From positions 372,001 through 436,000 of the forward strand of contig NC_009394.2 of NCBI RefSeq assembly GCF_000002875.2: a DNA stretch of 64,000 nucleotides, written 5' to 3'. The position numbers and the translations under genes were made by a program. The notes beneath the pieces are model-generated. The model saw nothing but the letters and a program-made list of their open reading frames with translations. It was not told the origin of the DNA and did no database searches. Every line of letters starts with the position of its first letter. The stretch's first letter is position 1. This DNA is from Leishmania infantum JPCM5 (Eukaryota > Euglenozoa > Kinetoplastea > Trypanosomatida > Trypanosomatidae). Positions 19,760 to 30,184 of this stretch are shown in pieces.

Positions 19760-22700
19760 CTAGAGCACGGTCGCCGAGGCGGTGGCACAACCGACGCCTG
19801 CCGGCAAAATCTGGTATCGCCTACGGGCCACCTCACGCGCCACCTCGCGCTGACGAGCTCGGCACACTGGCAGGACATCGCGCAATGCAGCACCGATGAG
19901 GCTGTCTGTCATGCACAGAAGTGGTGCGCCGGCAGATGCCATCTGCTGCTGTGTATGGGGGAGGGCAACAGGTGGCGGCGACGGCGCGGAGGGCGAGGCT
20001 CCTGCAGCCCCTGTCAGAGCTCGTGATGCTACTCTATCCCTCACGGCTGCAGCTGAGGCACGACCTGTTGTGTGGCCTCGCGCAATTTCAGCAGTTCTTC
20101 CCGCGCATGCGGACGGCGACACATCTCGATAGACCAGCGACTGCTGCTGTTGTGCGTGAAAGGAAGCCGGGGGGTGCGTGTGAGGGTGGTAGCGGTAGAC
20201 AGCGGCGAAGGGGGCCTGCGATGCTGGCGCTGGGGTCCACATGAGTTTAACGTCCTGCCAGATGGCGGCCGCTTTCCGCGATGGTGGAAGCGGCCGCGAA
20301 TGCGCTAGCCGGCTCACCGCATCACCGCCTGCGGGGCAGCTATAGGAAGGTGTTGCTGCAGCGGTGATCGCATTACGGTTGCCGTTGCCAGGCATGGCAC
20401 GTCCATGTGCCTTGCCACCGCCTCCTGGACTCGCGGGCCGCTGCTTCGCGGCATCGACGGGGTGCTTGATGCCCCCGTCATGACCGTCACTGCGGGTATC
20501 CGCGCCGCTGGCGCTGTGCGGAGTGTGTTTTGACAGTTGCCGCGACTGTTTCCGCTGTCGTGTCGTGCTGCTGCTGTTGTACCTGTAGCGGCTGCTTCGC
20601 GGCGTACCCGTGCCGTGCTCGGGTGTTGTGCTGCTGATGCCCTCCATGGAGCGATGGTGATGACCGTTGTGAAGGTGGTGGCGAGTCTTGCGATGAACGT
20701 CTGGGTAGTTGTGGTGGGTCTCGGCCCCGGTGGTGGTGGCTCCAGCGCCACGGATGCGACGCCGCGTCAGGCGCCAGTTAAAGCCGTTGTTGCCGTGGAC
20801 GAGGATCGGATCAGCGCTGCGGGAGCGCTGCTGACGGCGGGAGTGCGCAGTTGCTGTGGCGTCCGGGTGCTGCAGGATGGCAGCGATGGCCGCCGATGGA
20901 CGCATCGCAGCAGGCGTCGCGGCGCCGCCCTTCACATGCATCCTGGCGCCTCCTTCCGCTCTCGCGGTGTGTGCCCCCATTTCACGTGAGGGCGACGACT
21001 CGGTAGACGATGCAGGCGTGGTGGTAGTCATGGTGGTGAGATCGCTCTCCCCGCTCGTGCCCTGGTGTTGATCGCGGCTTCCGTGATGCCGGGACTTCTG
21101 TTCTGCTGCTGGCGCCATCTCCGCCGCACTCCGATGGTCGTCCGCGACGTCGCCAGGGGGCATGACGACCGCACCGCTAGGTGCGATGGCGAAAACGATA
21201 GGCGCCGGCGCGGTTGCTGTGCCACCGACAGCCGTGTAGGGGGTTGTTTCTCTCGTTATGGCCGTCCCGGCGAAGGAGTGTGTGGCCATCAAGTGTGGTG
21301 GCGGTGCCGGCAACGACCCTACTGCGGAAGCGCCGTCGCCGACGGTCCCGGGTGCCCCGTTCACGTCCATCAGCAGCGCGTCGGCGAAGGCCTCCACCGG
21401 AGAGGAGGACTGCGGATGCGCCAGCGTCGCCGTTTCAGCGTACTCCCGCAGGGGCGTTGCGTCCGTGGGCCCAGATGCGAGTAGGGAAGACCTGGGAAGA
21501 GAGCCCGTTATCAATGGTGGCGTGTGCAGCAGCAAGTGCTGAACATCCCGCCCTTTCCCCACCGCGGTCGCCAGTCGTTGCGGGCTCACATATCTTGAGC
21601 GACTGTTGGCGGGGCTGTTCCGCACATTTGATTTCCGCCGCTGTTCTTGTTTCGGTGTACTCTGACGATGCCCACTGCGCGCTGGCGCGTCTCTCAGCGC
21701 CACGGCTGGTATTCCCGCCCTTCTGGTCGCAGACGGGCCGGCGCCCTCAGCACCGCGACCGCGACCTCGCCTGGAGCTCGCTCGCCGGCCACCGCTACGG
21801 TCGCGCAACTGGGCTTCTGCTGCTGGGGTTGGCGACGGCGTCGTGGGGTGCCGCTGTTTCTGCGAGTGCCGGCCCCGCTGCTGCTTTGCCGAGGGCGCCG
21901 TCTTACTGCTGGCGGAGGACGAGGTGTCACCGTACAGCGTGTCGACGCTGTAGATGCCGCGGCCGTCGCCTCGGCGCTGCCGTAACGTTTGCATCATCAT
22001 CGCGAGTGGCGGGCTTCGGTCGCGTCGGTCCTCGGTCGCGGCACCGACGCCAGTTCGTTGCCGTGGTGGCGTCGTCATACTCACTGGCACAGTGATCATC
22101 GCTGCTCCACGCTGTGCGGCCGCCATCATCTCCTCCTTCCGCTGCTTGCGGTGCCGTCGCAGCACTTCGCGGTGCTGGCGCTGCTGATGCTCCAGTTGCA
22201 TGAGATAACGTTGATACTCCACGAGAGAGGCCGGAATGGGAGAGGATGAGGGCGGTGGTGGCGGCGGCTGCTGTTGTTGCTGCTGATGCATAACGAAGCC
22301 GCCTGCACCAGCGGAGATGCTGGCCCCGCTGGCGACATGCGGTGGCGGTGAGAGAAGCATGTCGTTGTCGCCCTGCAAGCTCGACTGCCACGGGCCGAGT
22401 GACAGCTGCGGCGCCGCGTCGGACGCTTTCGCAGCGTGAGCACCGGCGGGTGCCACCGTCAAGCGCGGATGATACGAAAGGGGCAGCGGCTGCTGTGACT
22501 GCTGCTGGCGAGGGGGTGCGTGCGCCGCGGCTTCACCTTCGAACGATGATCGCATTGCATGGTCGATGGACTGGAGACGCATCGCCGAATCAGCGTTGTC
22601 GACGGAGGCGGTGATGTGGTAGTGCGCGCCCGTCGCTGATGGAGCTGCCACCACCTTCTCGGAGCCAATCCACACCCTCGGAACACTTCCTGTAGTGCTT

Positions 22701-23260
22701 GCTTCGGATGGAAGCGACACCCTCCTCTCCCGCAGCTGCAGTTGCTGGAGGCGCACAATGCTTTCGAGGTCTCGCTGGATGGCGACGAGGTAGTGGGATG
22801 AAGTGTGGCTAGCCGAGTGGCTGCTGCTGCTGCTGCTGCTGTGGTTGTTTGTGCCGCCGCCAGCACGGTCGCCGAGGGGGCTCAGTTGGACAGAGGACGA
22901 GGAGAATGGCGCAGCCGTCGAATGCCGCATCGAAAAGGGTGGCGGTGGCTGGAGGGCGATGGCAGACATGCCTACGAAGGGCTTCTGCTCAGCTTCGTAA
23001 CGCCCCGCCGTGCTCGAGGCAGCCACTTCCGAAGAACGCCGCACAGGCTCCTCGTGGGGGATACCGCTGATGCTGCTGCCTCCGTTTGTGGTGTCCGCCA
23101 CGTGGCCAAGGCGCGGGTCGGGAGGGGCCATGTTGCTCATCGTGGGCTTGGGAGCACCGCTGCTTCCCTGCAGACGCGCCGGAAGCCCTGCCTCGATGTG
23201 CTCGCTGCGATTGAGTCCCGCGGGGTGAGGCGGGGGCGTGTGCGGTGCGATGCGCATCAT
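19760..23260 (-). CDS. Large low-complexity hypothetical protein
   Basis: 1166 aa from ATG 23260 (MMRIAPHTPP). The frame opens further upstream, but that part is leader-like. Almost the whole protein is Ser/Ala/Gln/His-rich and disordered. Better ordered patches include HYLVAIQRDLESIVRLQQLQL, a charged helix VEYQRYLMQLEHQQRQHREVLRRHRKQRKEEMM (given here as one stretch from about 22135-22235), an SRRGRGRG basic patch, LLMDVNGAPGTVGDG, and a C-terminal segment VCRARQREVAREVARRRYQI. No domain was recognised. The Arg/Gln helices could mediate coiled-coil contacts, and the RG patch could bind RNA; both are guesses. Confidence 0.75.
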   Translation of the reverse strand: MMRIAPHTPPPHPAGLNRSEHIEAGLPARLQGSSGAPKPTMSNMAPPDPRLGHVADTTNGGSSISGIPHEEPVRRSSEVAASSTAGRYEAEQKPFVGMSAIALQPPPPFSMRHSTAAPFSSSSVQLSPLGDRAGGGTNNHSSSSSSSHSASHTSSHYLVAIQRDLESIVRLQQLQLRERRVSLPSEASTTGSVPRVWIGSEKVVAAPSATGAHYHITASVDNADSAMRLQSIDHAMRSSFEGEAAAHAPPRQQQSQQPLPLSYHPRLTVAPAGAHAAKASDAAPQLSLGPWQSSLQGDNDMLLSPPPHVASGASISAGAGGFVMHQQQQQQPPPPPPSSSPIPASLVEYQRYLMQLEHQQRQHREVLRRHRKQRKEEMMAAAQRGAAMITVPVSMTTPPRQRTGVGAATEDRRDRSPPLAMMMQTLRQRRGDGRGIYSVDTLYGDTSSSASSKTAPSAKQQRGRHSQKQRHPTTPSPTPAAEAQLRDRSGGRRASSRRGRGRGAEGAGPSATRRAGIPAVALRDAPARSGHRQSTPKQEQRRKSNVRNSPANSRSRYVSPQRLATAVGKGRDVQHLLLHTPPLITGSLPRSSLLASGPTDATPLREYAETATLAHPQSSSPVEAFADALLMDVNGAPGTVGDGASAVGSLPAPPPHLMATHSFAGTAITRETTPYTAVGGTATAPAPIVFAIAPSGAVVMPPGDVADDHRSAAEMAPAAEQKSRHHGSRDQHQGTSGESDLTTMTTTTPASSTESSPSREMGAHTARAEGGARMHVKGGAATPAAMRPSAAIAAILQHPDATATAHSRRQQRSRSADPILVHGNNGFNWRLTRRRIRGAGATTTGAETHHNYPDVHRKTRHHLHNGHHHRSMEGISSTTPEHGTGTPRSSRYRYNSSSTTRQRKQSRQLSKHTPHSASGADTRSDGHDGGIKHPVDAAKQRPASPGGGGKAHGRAMPGNGNRNAITAAATPSYSCPAGGDAVSRLAHSRPLPPSRKAAAIWQDVKLMWTPAPASQAPFAAVYRYHPHTHPPASFHAQQQQSLVYRDVSPSACAGRTAEIARGHTTGRASAAAVRDRVASRALTGAAGASPSAPSPPPVALPHTQQQMASAGAPLLCMTDSLIGAALRDVLPVCRARQREVAREVARRRYQILPAGVGCATASATVL

Positions 23261-24193
23261 GGCTGAGCATCGCCTACCGCACCAACAGAGCGACGTCGGG
23301 GGGGGGGAGAGGGCAGCGCGGAAGAGACGAGAGCTGGCTGCTGCTCGTCGCTGTGCGTGTGCGCGTGGACAGACGGGCGGAGATGCGAAGGTGCGGATAT
23401 GTATATGTATATATGCTTCGACTTGGATGGCGTTGCGCAGAGAGGGGGAGGGGGGAGGGAAGGGTAGGCGCCGGCTTGGGATGGCAGAGGACAGCGAAGG
23501 GGCGCCATCCGTGCACGATGAGTTTGGAGAAAGCAGGGCGAGGAATGTGGTGACGCGTGCCTTACTGCCCGCATGACGACTCCCTTCACGCAGCAGGCGG
23601 CGAAAGCATTTTCTTTTCTCTCTTGGCCGCTGCACGTCTACTTTTTCTTCGGTGACGCAGCGCATGAACTCAGCGTCCTGGCCTGTGCGTGGAGGCTCCC
23701 CCCTCCTCCTCGTGGGCGCATGAGAGAGTGCGTGTAGGGGGGTATGGGAGCCACTGAATTTGACGCACGCATAACGCACAGAGGCGCGCGCACGCTGAGG
23801 ATTAGAGGAGACACCAGAAGGCGTTACAAGAACACACACACACACACAAAAAAACGGAAAACCTAGACGTGGGAGGAAGGGCCCACACCCACCGACCACC
23901 ATCTACATCATGGAGGAAGGAGCAGGGAGCGTTGCCCAACAGAGAGGTGCCCCACAACGCGGGTAGTGAGAGGGAGAAGGGGAGGGATCGATGTGTGACG
24001 CACCTATATGCCACCCCGCATCCACTGCGAAACTCATCATCTCTGCCGCTCTGACTTCTCCATCTGTCCGCGCAGTACACAGCTCCCCGCCATCCTAGCC
24101 GACCGCCACCGCCACCGCGCCCCCTCCCCCTCCCCCCCCGCGGGATGGCTCACCGCCCCTGCCGCACCTCCGGCCTGACAGCGGGGAAGCCGC
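23261..24193. other. Intergenic spacer
   Basis: Contains a G/A run near 23298-23315 and 23440-23465, (CA)n near 23832-23847 with a following A-run, and a C-rich stretch near 24121-24140. No gene is seen. Confidence 0.6.
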
Positions 24194-24673
24194 TCAAAGC
24201 TCCGCGTAGGCCTTGGAGAGGGCCTGCTCCAGTTTCCTGTGGCCGTCCTCACCCGGCTTGCCGCCCTGCATCACCTTCAGCAGGCGGATCTTGAACACGA
24301 GAGCCGCGTTCGGCGGAATGACACCGCCGGCACCGCGCGTGCCGTACGCCAGATCCGGAGGCAAGTAAACCTCCCATTCCTCTCCCTCCACCATGTACTG
24401 GAGGGCCTCCGTCCATCCCTTGATCACCTGGCTCGGCGAAAATGTGGCGGGGTGGCCGCGATCCATAGAGCTGTCGAACACCTTGCCATTCGTCAGGGAG
24501 CCGTGGTAGTGCACCGAGCACGGGTCCGACACGTTCGGCGACTTTGTGGAAGCCGTGTCAGTCACCTTCTTCACGATCTTGAAGCGCATGCCGCTGGCCA
24601 GCTGGTGCACGTTGGACTTTGCGTCCAGACTCGCCATGAATGCCTGGTCGACTGCGTTCATCTTCTTTCGCAT
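24194..24673 (-). CDS. FKBP-type peptidyl-prolyl cis-trans isomerase
   Basis: 159 aa from ATG 24673; a second Met at 24661 (MNAVDQAF) is an equally possible start. Residues about 28-136 form an FKBP domain: VHYHGSLTNGKVFDSS at 54-69, GWTEALQYMVEGEEW at 86-100, PPDLAYG at 105-111 and IPPNAALVFKIRLL at 119-132, covering the aromatic active-site residues and the FK506 pocket. A short helical N-terminal extension precedes it and a charged tail GEDGHRKLEQALSKAYAEL follows. The enzyme speeds prolyl isomerisation in protein folding. Homologues are sometimes labelled macrophage infectivity potentiator by analogy with bacteria; no signal peptide is present, so a cytosolic role is more likely. Confidence 0.93.
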   Translation of the reverse strand: MRKKMNAVDQAFMASLDAKSNVHQLASGMRFKIVKKVTDTASTKSPNVSDPCSVHYHGSLTNGKVFDSSMDRGHPATFSPSQVIKGWTEALQYMVEGEEWEVYLPPDLAYGTRGAGGVIPPNAALVFKIRLLKVMQGGKPGEDGHRKLEQALSKAYAEL

Positions 24674-25459
24674 GTAAAGAGAGAGAGAGGGGAAAAGGGT
24701 TACGTGACTGTGTGGGCGTGATAGTGGCGTGCGTGTACGCGCGTTGCTGGTGTTGCTGCCTGTGGCAGCGGAAGGTCGACGCATCCACAGGCACGCGTGG
24801 ATGTCGGCACGAGAAAGAGGGATAGACGCCCAGGGAGTAACAGGGCGAGATGGCGGGCGGACATGCAGGGGCGGGGAGAGGGGGGAAGGAGAGAGGGAGA
24901 CAGAGGGGTGGGGGCGTGATGGTGGTGCGCGCCGGTAGTTGTGGGTGCCAAAGCGAAGAAGAGCGAAGATAAGAGCATCCTTGGTGCGGCCGTGGGCTTT
25001 TGGAAGACATTCCCAGCACTGCTGATCATGTCGACGCTTGTGCGTCGTGCTCGTGACGAAGCCGCACGCCCTTCCCAACCCCCTCCCCCCGCTCGACAGC
25101 CGAACGAAACGCCCTGGGAGGTGCGCGGGGCGGGCGGGGTGGGGTGGAGGGCCGGGCCGGGCGGAGACGGCGAAGCATGGTGGTGGTGGTGGTGGTGGTG
25201 TCTGTGTGTGTGTGTGGGGGGGGGGAGGTGTCTTTGGCTGTACATGCGCGTAGAAAAGAATAATAAAACACTGACAACACGAGAGAAGAGGCGCTCCGCT
25301 GCGCACGCGTGGGGACGTGCGTGTGTCAAGGGAGGGCGAGTGTGGCGAGGGGAGGTGGGGAGGGCAGTGAGCAGATCAGGAGAGGAGGCACGCAGCGGCA
25401 CCCACGCACACGCTCCAAGTCGTGCGCGCAGAGAAAGGTGCTCTGAGACTGCCGTCACT
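24674..25459. other. Intergenic spacer
   Basis: Purine runs near 24683-24700 and 24867-24911 give coding-strand pyrimidine tracts upstream of the FKBP gene. A (TGG)n run at about 25178-25200 passes into (GT)n and a G-run at 25216-25226. No gene is seen. Confidence 0.6.
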
Positions 25460-28400
25460 TCACTCGTCGTACAGGGTGGCCCACTTCAACAAGTCCGCGT
25501 CTGCGTTGAAGGCACCAGGGGTCTGAGCGCAACAGCCGTCGTTGGTGGCACTGTTCGGGTCACACAGGTAGTTGTAGAGCCGGACGCGCTCCACGTGCTG
25601 CTGCTCCTCGATGTACTGCCGCTCAAGCACACACAGCATATCGAGCTCGGTGAACTGATCGTGCCAAACCAGCTGCCACACTTCCTCCCGCTCGAGCCGC
25701 TTGCGCGCACACTGAGCCACGGCGGCAGCACGATAGCGCCGCTCGCGCCGCGCCGCGAACGCGCGCCACGCCTGCTGGAGGCGGTGAGCCATCGCACTCA
25801 GAAAAGCCAGCGCGGCTGCCGCCTCCGCCTCGGCAGCCGCGGTGCGCTGCTGCATTCGGTACCGACGCACGGCGCGCTGCAGCACTCTGGCAGCAGCGTC
25901 TGCTCGCATCTCGCGTGCTGCGGTGGTGCGCACCACAAGCTTCTCTGCTAGCATTGTTCGCCGCCGCTGCTGCACCAGGGCTGCGGAGGCGTGCGCTCGT
26001 AAGAGGGCCTGCAAGAGACAGATGGCGCGCCAGCGCCGCGTTTCAAGGGCCGCGGCTTCGGCGCGCTGCCTTGCCTGCTCCGCCACATGCATCCGACCCA
26101 TCTCTGCTCTGGTCAAGGCACCGCGACCGGCTGCTTGAACAAGAAAGAGGTTTTCCATGAAGGTGCGCCCTTGACGCGCCTTGAGGCGGCGCACGAGCAG
26201 CTGCGCCTGCGCGCTGCGACCGAAGCACTGGAGAAGGCGAATGACCTCGTAAGTATGCGCCTCGCGCGACAGCCGCTCCTCCTGCAGTGTGTGGCGCAGC
26301 TGGCGGAGATAGCGGCGTTGGCGCCCTGCGGCGTAGCGCCTCCAGGCCCGCTGAATGCGCGTCGACGACGTGCGCAGCTGTCGAGCGCGCTCCACCGCGA
26401 GTTCTAGGCGACGACGCTCAACACAGCGACGCCAACCCACCGCGATGCGCTGCGCCGCCTCTGCCCTGCTCTCCTCCAGCGCCAACGCCTCACGGTGAAG
26501 GCGGCCCTGACGCAGGACGTACTCCTGCAGCACAATCATCAGCACAGTCGTGGCGGCATCGCGGCGGCGGCGAAGCGCGAGCTCCTCGGCTTTGCGGGCT
26601 TCGCGCAGCTGCGCCACGCAACGACGCGCTTGGATGCCGCGCACCCGCTTTTGAATTGTGGCTGCCGCGTGCGCCTGTCGTCCTGCCTCCGCCTGGAGGC
26701 GGCGCTGCTCCTTCACCTCTGCTGTGCGGCGGCGCCAGTACGCCTTCTCGACAACCACACGGCGCCACCACTGCTGCACCTTGACGGCGTTGATTGCGCA
26801 CAGTCGCAGCCGCGCGTCGTGGGCGATGCCGAGCTCCTTGCGCAGGCGGCGCCGCTCGCGCTGCCGCTGCAGCCACTGCCGCGCGGCGCGAGTGAGCTGC
26901 TGGGCGGCAGAGACCTCCCGCTGCTCCTGATCTCGTCGACGAGCGTCAGCGACGGCGCGCGCATGCAGAGCTTCTTGACGCCGGCGCTGCTCCACCGCGC
27001 ACGAGAGAAGGCCTTCAATCGCCAGCGCGGCCGCCTTCTGGATTGCGTAGACGTACTGGTACAGGGCCTGGCGATAAGCGTACAGGATCTGACGCGCCTT
27101 GCTCGAGCGCCATGCCCGTTGAAGGGTCATCGCCGCCCTCGCCCGCCGCTCGTTGAGCTCGGCGTAGTACTTGATGATCTCACGCTGGAACCGCGCGTTG
27201 CGCTCCGGCAGCGTCTCCTCTTCCTCTTCCTCTTCCTCCTCTTCTTTGGCGTTTTCTTCGACTGCGCCGGCAGTATCGACTACATGTGTGTGTAGTGCAC
27301 CTCCGTCTCCCCTGAGTTGCATTTGGCTGCTGCCGCTGAGTCTGCCCGTGCAGATGAAGCCGCGATGCTGATAGGCGGTGAAGGCGGAGTTGGCCGTTGG
27401 TGGCTCTGGTGCCCCCCCGGCTTCCGCGTCGGCAGCGCTACCACCACCATCGCCACTGTCGTGTTGTTGCTCAGCCTCGGTTTCGACTGTTTGGACACCT
27501 TTCACGGTGGCACCGAGGTTGAGCGGCGCACCCTCGCTGAGCTCGCCTTGCTGAGGCTCTTGAACGCCTGCCTGGTCCTGGTCCTGCTGCTGCTGCTGCT
27601 GCTGCGATTCTAGTTCCACTTTCGGTTGCGGCAAAGTCGGCGAGACGGCGGCGTCGGGGGGGCTTGTTGGTGCCCCTGGAGCGGGTAAGAAGTTGCGATC
27701 ACGCTTCGTCTGCCGGCGCGTACTGCCGTCGGCGTCGACCCCCGATGCGAGGGTCCCGGCAGCCCCAGCACTCTTTGGGGATATCGCGGAGAGTAGCAAA
27801 GCCGCCGTCGGGGACTGCAGTTGGTCTTTCCGTTCCCTGCGGCGCCGAGCGGCGTTCTTCTTCTTCGCGCTTTCCTTGTCGTCAGCAAGCCATACGGCAT
27901 CCTTCACGTCGCTGCGCAGAGTAAACGCATCCGCTGGCCGCTGCAGCCGGTAGCAGTGCCGCAGTGACCGACTGCAGGGCAGCCTCGACGCCGACAGCGA
28001 CGACTGCGGCGATGGGCGACGAAACGGTCTGGCGACACCGTCAGCGGCTGCCGCAGTGGAGGAGATGGTGAAGGGCAGCGTGAGAGTACGTCCAAGAGGA
28101 AGGGGTGGCCCGCTCTTGGAGGACCGCGCCGTTGCCGTGGAGGTCGGCACGGACTTCAGCGACCACGACAGGGCCGGCGACGAAGGCGCGGGTGCAAGTC
28201 GCGACGGCTCAGGGCCGGAGAGTGTTAACGGTGGAAGAGGCGGTAGGCGGGTGAGTGTGCCGGTGGGCATGCGCTGCTGCTGCTGCTGCGGCGACAGCGG
28301 ATGTAACGGCAGTGGGGCGTCTTCGCCGCTGATGCGCGCCATGACGCTGTTGCGAGCGTTCGACGGCGCTGCCGTAAACGCTCGGAGGTGCGCCGCCGTG

Positions 28401-30184
28401 CGCGATGCCGGCGCAGACGGTGGGGCTTGCCGCTCCCCACTGGCAGCCACAGCCGAGTTGGGAAGCAACGCGGCAGCTGCCGCCACCACGGGGTGCGCAC
28501 TACCCAAAACCTGCTGCCCAAGCGAGTAGGCCTCCATCCAGCAATGCAGCCCCCTCGACTGCGCGTCCGATGTGGGCTTCTCCGGGCCACTACGACGGCG
28601 AGCGGCACTGCAGCCCAGCAGGAGTAGCACTCCAGGCAGCAACGCACGCGCCACGGCCGAAGTGGAACAGATCGCGCGCAGCGTCCGTTCCACCTTGTCG
28701 CATCGCTTCCTGACTCCGGGGGAGGCGAGAGCGCCGCTGCCCATGTCAAGCGCGCCACCACAAAAGGCATCTGCTTCTGCCGCTGCCGCGACGACAGCTG
28801 CCGCTGCGGTGAGCCACAAGAGCTGTACTTCATTGCAGGCACCACGCTCGAGGCTCATATCCGCTTGTACATCGCAGAGGAAGTCCTTGTCAGACGCATG
28901 CGGTGGTGGCGCCGCGCCCGCTGCCGAAAGGCTGCCTACGCCGCTGGGAGCGTTGCCCTGCTGCGGCTGCGGCTGCAACGAGCCCGCAGGCGGTGCTTCA
29001 AGGACGATGCTCACGTATCGGGCCAGGTGTGCCTCCCACTTGAACAGCTGTTTTGTTTTCTGAAGCGCAGACGCCAACGCAGAAACCACCGCTTTTACAG
29101 GCGCCGCCGTCGTGCGAGACGCTGATGGCACGTTCGCACCTTCGCCACACCGCCACTTAGCGGCGTACGAGGCATGCGAGAGCCATACCGGGAGCACCGT
29201 GACGACACAGGGGTACGGATAAGTTGGGGTTGCGTCTGCACCGCCCCCGACGGGAAGCCGTTCCGCCCGCATGCGCTCCCCGTGCACCTCGAGCATTGCA
29301 GGCGTACGCGGCAGCTGCAGCATGGCCAGAGTCACCGCCACCGTCATCAGCGGCGGCGGCACATCCTCGGCTGCAGATGCCCTCAAGTTATCTACACTGT
29401 TTGCAGCTGCCTTCCCGGCTGCGAACACAGCACAGATATCGCGAAGCGCCACCACGAGGAGGCCGAGGTCACGCTGAAGCGTCCATTGGCGGCGCAGCAA
29501 CAATCCCAGCCGCACAAGGTCGGACGGGCACACCGTGAAACTGGCCACAGCAGGCTTGGAGGCACCGCGCTTCGTCGAGGAGGCTGAGGTGCCTTCGCCA
29601 CTGACACCGCTGCTGTCTGCACCAGATGCATCCTCTTCCTGCGTTGGAGCCGTCGCCGACGCCTCCTGTGCGCTTGCCGCGCCGACACCGACCCCGCCGG
29701 CGCGTGCTTCCTCCGGCTGCACCACCAAGAGAGCCTTCCAGTCCAATGGAAGACATTCCGCGAGCAAGGAGAGCGCGCTTGCCAGATGCGTTGCAGGACT
29801 TGGTGAGACGGCGGCGTTGCCACCCTCGGGCTGCAGGAGCGCCTGCATCTCTAGGCACCGCTGCAGCAGCGACTCCGCTGCTGCGGAGGCCGCGTTGTCG
29901 TGCTTCGACGCTGTGTCTTTGGAGGGCTGCGCCCTTGCCCTGGGCGTCGCCGTCAGGGTCGCGCCATACGCACCGGTCAGATACGCCTCTGCCTCATCGA
30001 CGAGCTGCGTGGCGCGGGCATGCACGTCGTGCAGCACCGCGTAGGCGGACTGGACGAGCCCCAGGTTGCTTTGAGCAGACGGTTGCTGCCGCGGCGGTTG
30101 AGCGTGATATCGCGGCGCGAGAGGCACTCTTGCAGAGGAGGCCAGACATGGCGACGCTGCGGAGTGACGCTGTAGCGGCTGCAT
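25460..30184 (-). CDS. Multi-IQ-motif hypothetical protein
   Basis: 1574 aa from ATG 30184 (MQPLQRHSAAS). The N-terminal 600 residues are partly ordered and Ala/Leu-rich; residues about 620-990 are disordered with a Gln run (coded near 27586-27608) and a run of ten Glu (near 27217-27246). From about residue 1010 to 1480 lies a long helical Arg/Gln/Ala-rich array with at least six IQ-like calmodulin-binding motifs: LQRAWRSSKARQ, VQQWWRRVVVEK, IQKRVRGIQARR, IQRAWRRYAAGRQ, LQRAVRRYRMQQ and LQQAWRAFAARRE. The C-terminal 90 residues are ordered (WQLVWHDQFTELDML, QHVERVRLYNYLCDPN). IQ arrays bind calmodulin or centrin-like proteins, so a cytoskeletal or flagellar role is likely but unproven. No motor or other enzymatic domain is visible. 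Confidence 0.85.
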   Translation of the reverse strand: MQPLQRHSAASPCLASSARVPLAPRYHAQPPRQQPSAQSNLGLVQSAYAVLHDVHARATQLVDEAEAYLTGAYGATLTATPRARAQPSKDTASKHDNAASAAAESLLQRCLEMQALLQPEGGNAAVSPSPATHLASALSLLAECLPLDWKALLVVQPEEARAGGVGVGAASAQEASATAPTQEEDASGADSSGVSGEGTSASSTKRGASKPAVASFTVCPSDLVRLGLLLRRQWTLQRDLGLLVVALRDICAVFAAGKAAANSVDNLRASAAEDVPPPLMTVAVTLAMLQLPRTPAMLEVHGERMRAERLPVGGGADATPTYPYPCVVTVLPVWLSHASYAAKWRCGEGANVPSASRTTAAPVKAVVSALASALQKTKQLFKWEAHLARYVSIVLEAPPAGSLQPQPQQGNAPSGVGSLSAAGAAPPPHASDKDFLCDVQADMSLERGACNEVQLLWLTAAAAVVAAAAEADAFCGGALDMGSGALASPGVRKRCDKVERTLRAICSTSAVARALLPGVLLLLGCSAARRRSGPEKPTSDAQSRGLHCWMEAYSLGQQVLGSAHPVVAAAAALLPNSAVAASGERQAPPSAPASRTAAHLRAFTAAPSNARNSVMARISGEDAPLPLHPLSPQQQQQRMPTGTLTRLPPLPPLTLSGPEPSRLAPAPSSPALSWSLKSVPTSTATARSSKSGPPLPLGRTLTLPFTISSTAAAADGVARPFRRPSPQSSLSASRLPCSRSLRHCYRLQRPADAFTLRSDVKDAVWLADDKESAKKKNAARRRRERKDQLQSPTAALLLSAISPKSAGAAGTLASGVDADGSTRRQTKRDRNFLPAPGAPTSPPDAAVSPTLPQPKVELESQQQQQQQDQDQAGVQEPQQGELSEGAPLNLGATVKGVQTVETEAEQQHDSGDGGGSAADAEAGGAPEPPTANSAFTAYQHRGFICTGRLSGSSQMQLRGDGGALHTHVVDTAGAVEENAKEEEEEEEEEETLPERNARFQREIIKYYAELNERRARAAMTLQRAWRSSKARQILYAYRQALYQYVYAIQKAAALAIEGLLSCAVEQRRRQEALHARAVADARRRDQEQREVSAAQQLTRAARQWLQRQRERRRLRKELGIAHDARLRLCAINAVKVQQWWRRVVVEKAYWRRRTAEVKEQRRLQAEAGRQAHAAATIQKRVRGIQARRCVAQLREARKAEELALRRRRDAATTVLMIVLQEYVLRQGRLHREALALEESRAEAAQRIAVGWRRCVERRRLELAVERARQLRTSSTRIQRAWRRYAAGRQRRYLRQLRHTLQEERLSREAHTYEVIRLLQCFGRSAQAQLLVRRLKARQGRTFMENLFLVQAAGRGALTRAEMGRMHVAEQARQRAEAAALETRRWRAICLLQALLRAHASAALVQQRRRTMLAEKLVVRTTAAREMRADAAARVLQRAVRRYRMQQRTAAAEAEAAAALAFLSAMAHRLQQAWRAFAARRERRYRAAAVAQCARKRLEREEVWQLVWHDQFTELDMLCVLERQYIEEQQHVERVRLYNYLCDPNSATNDGCCAQTPGAFNADADLLKWATLYDE

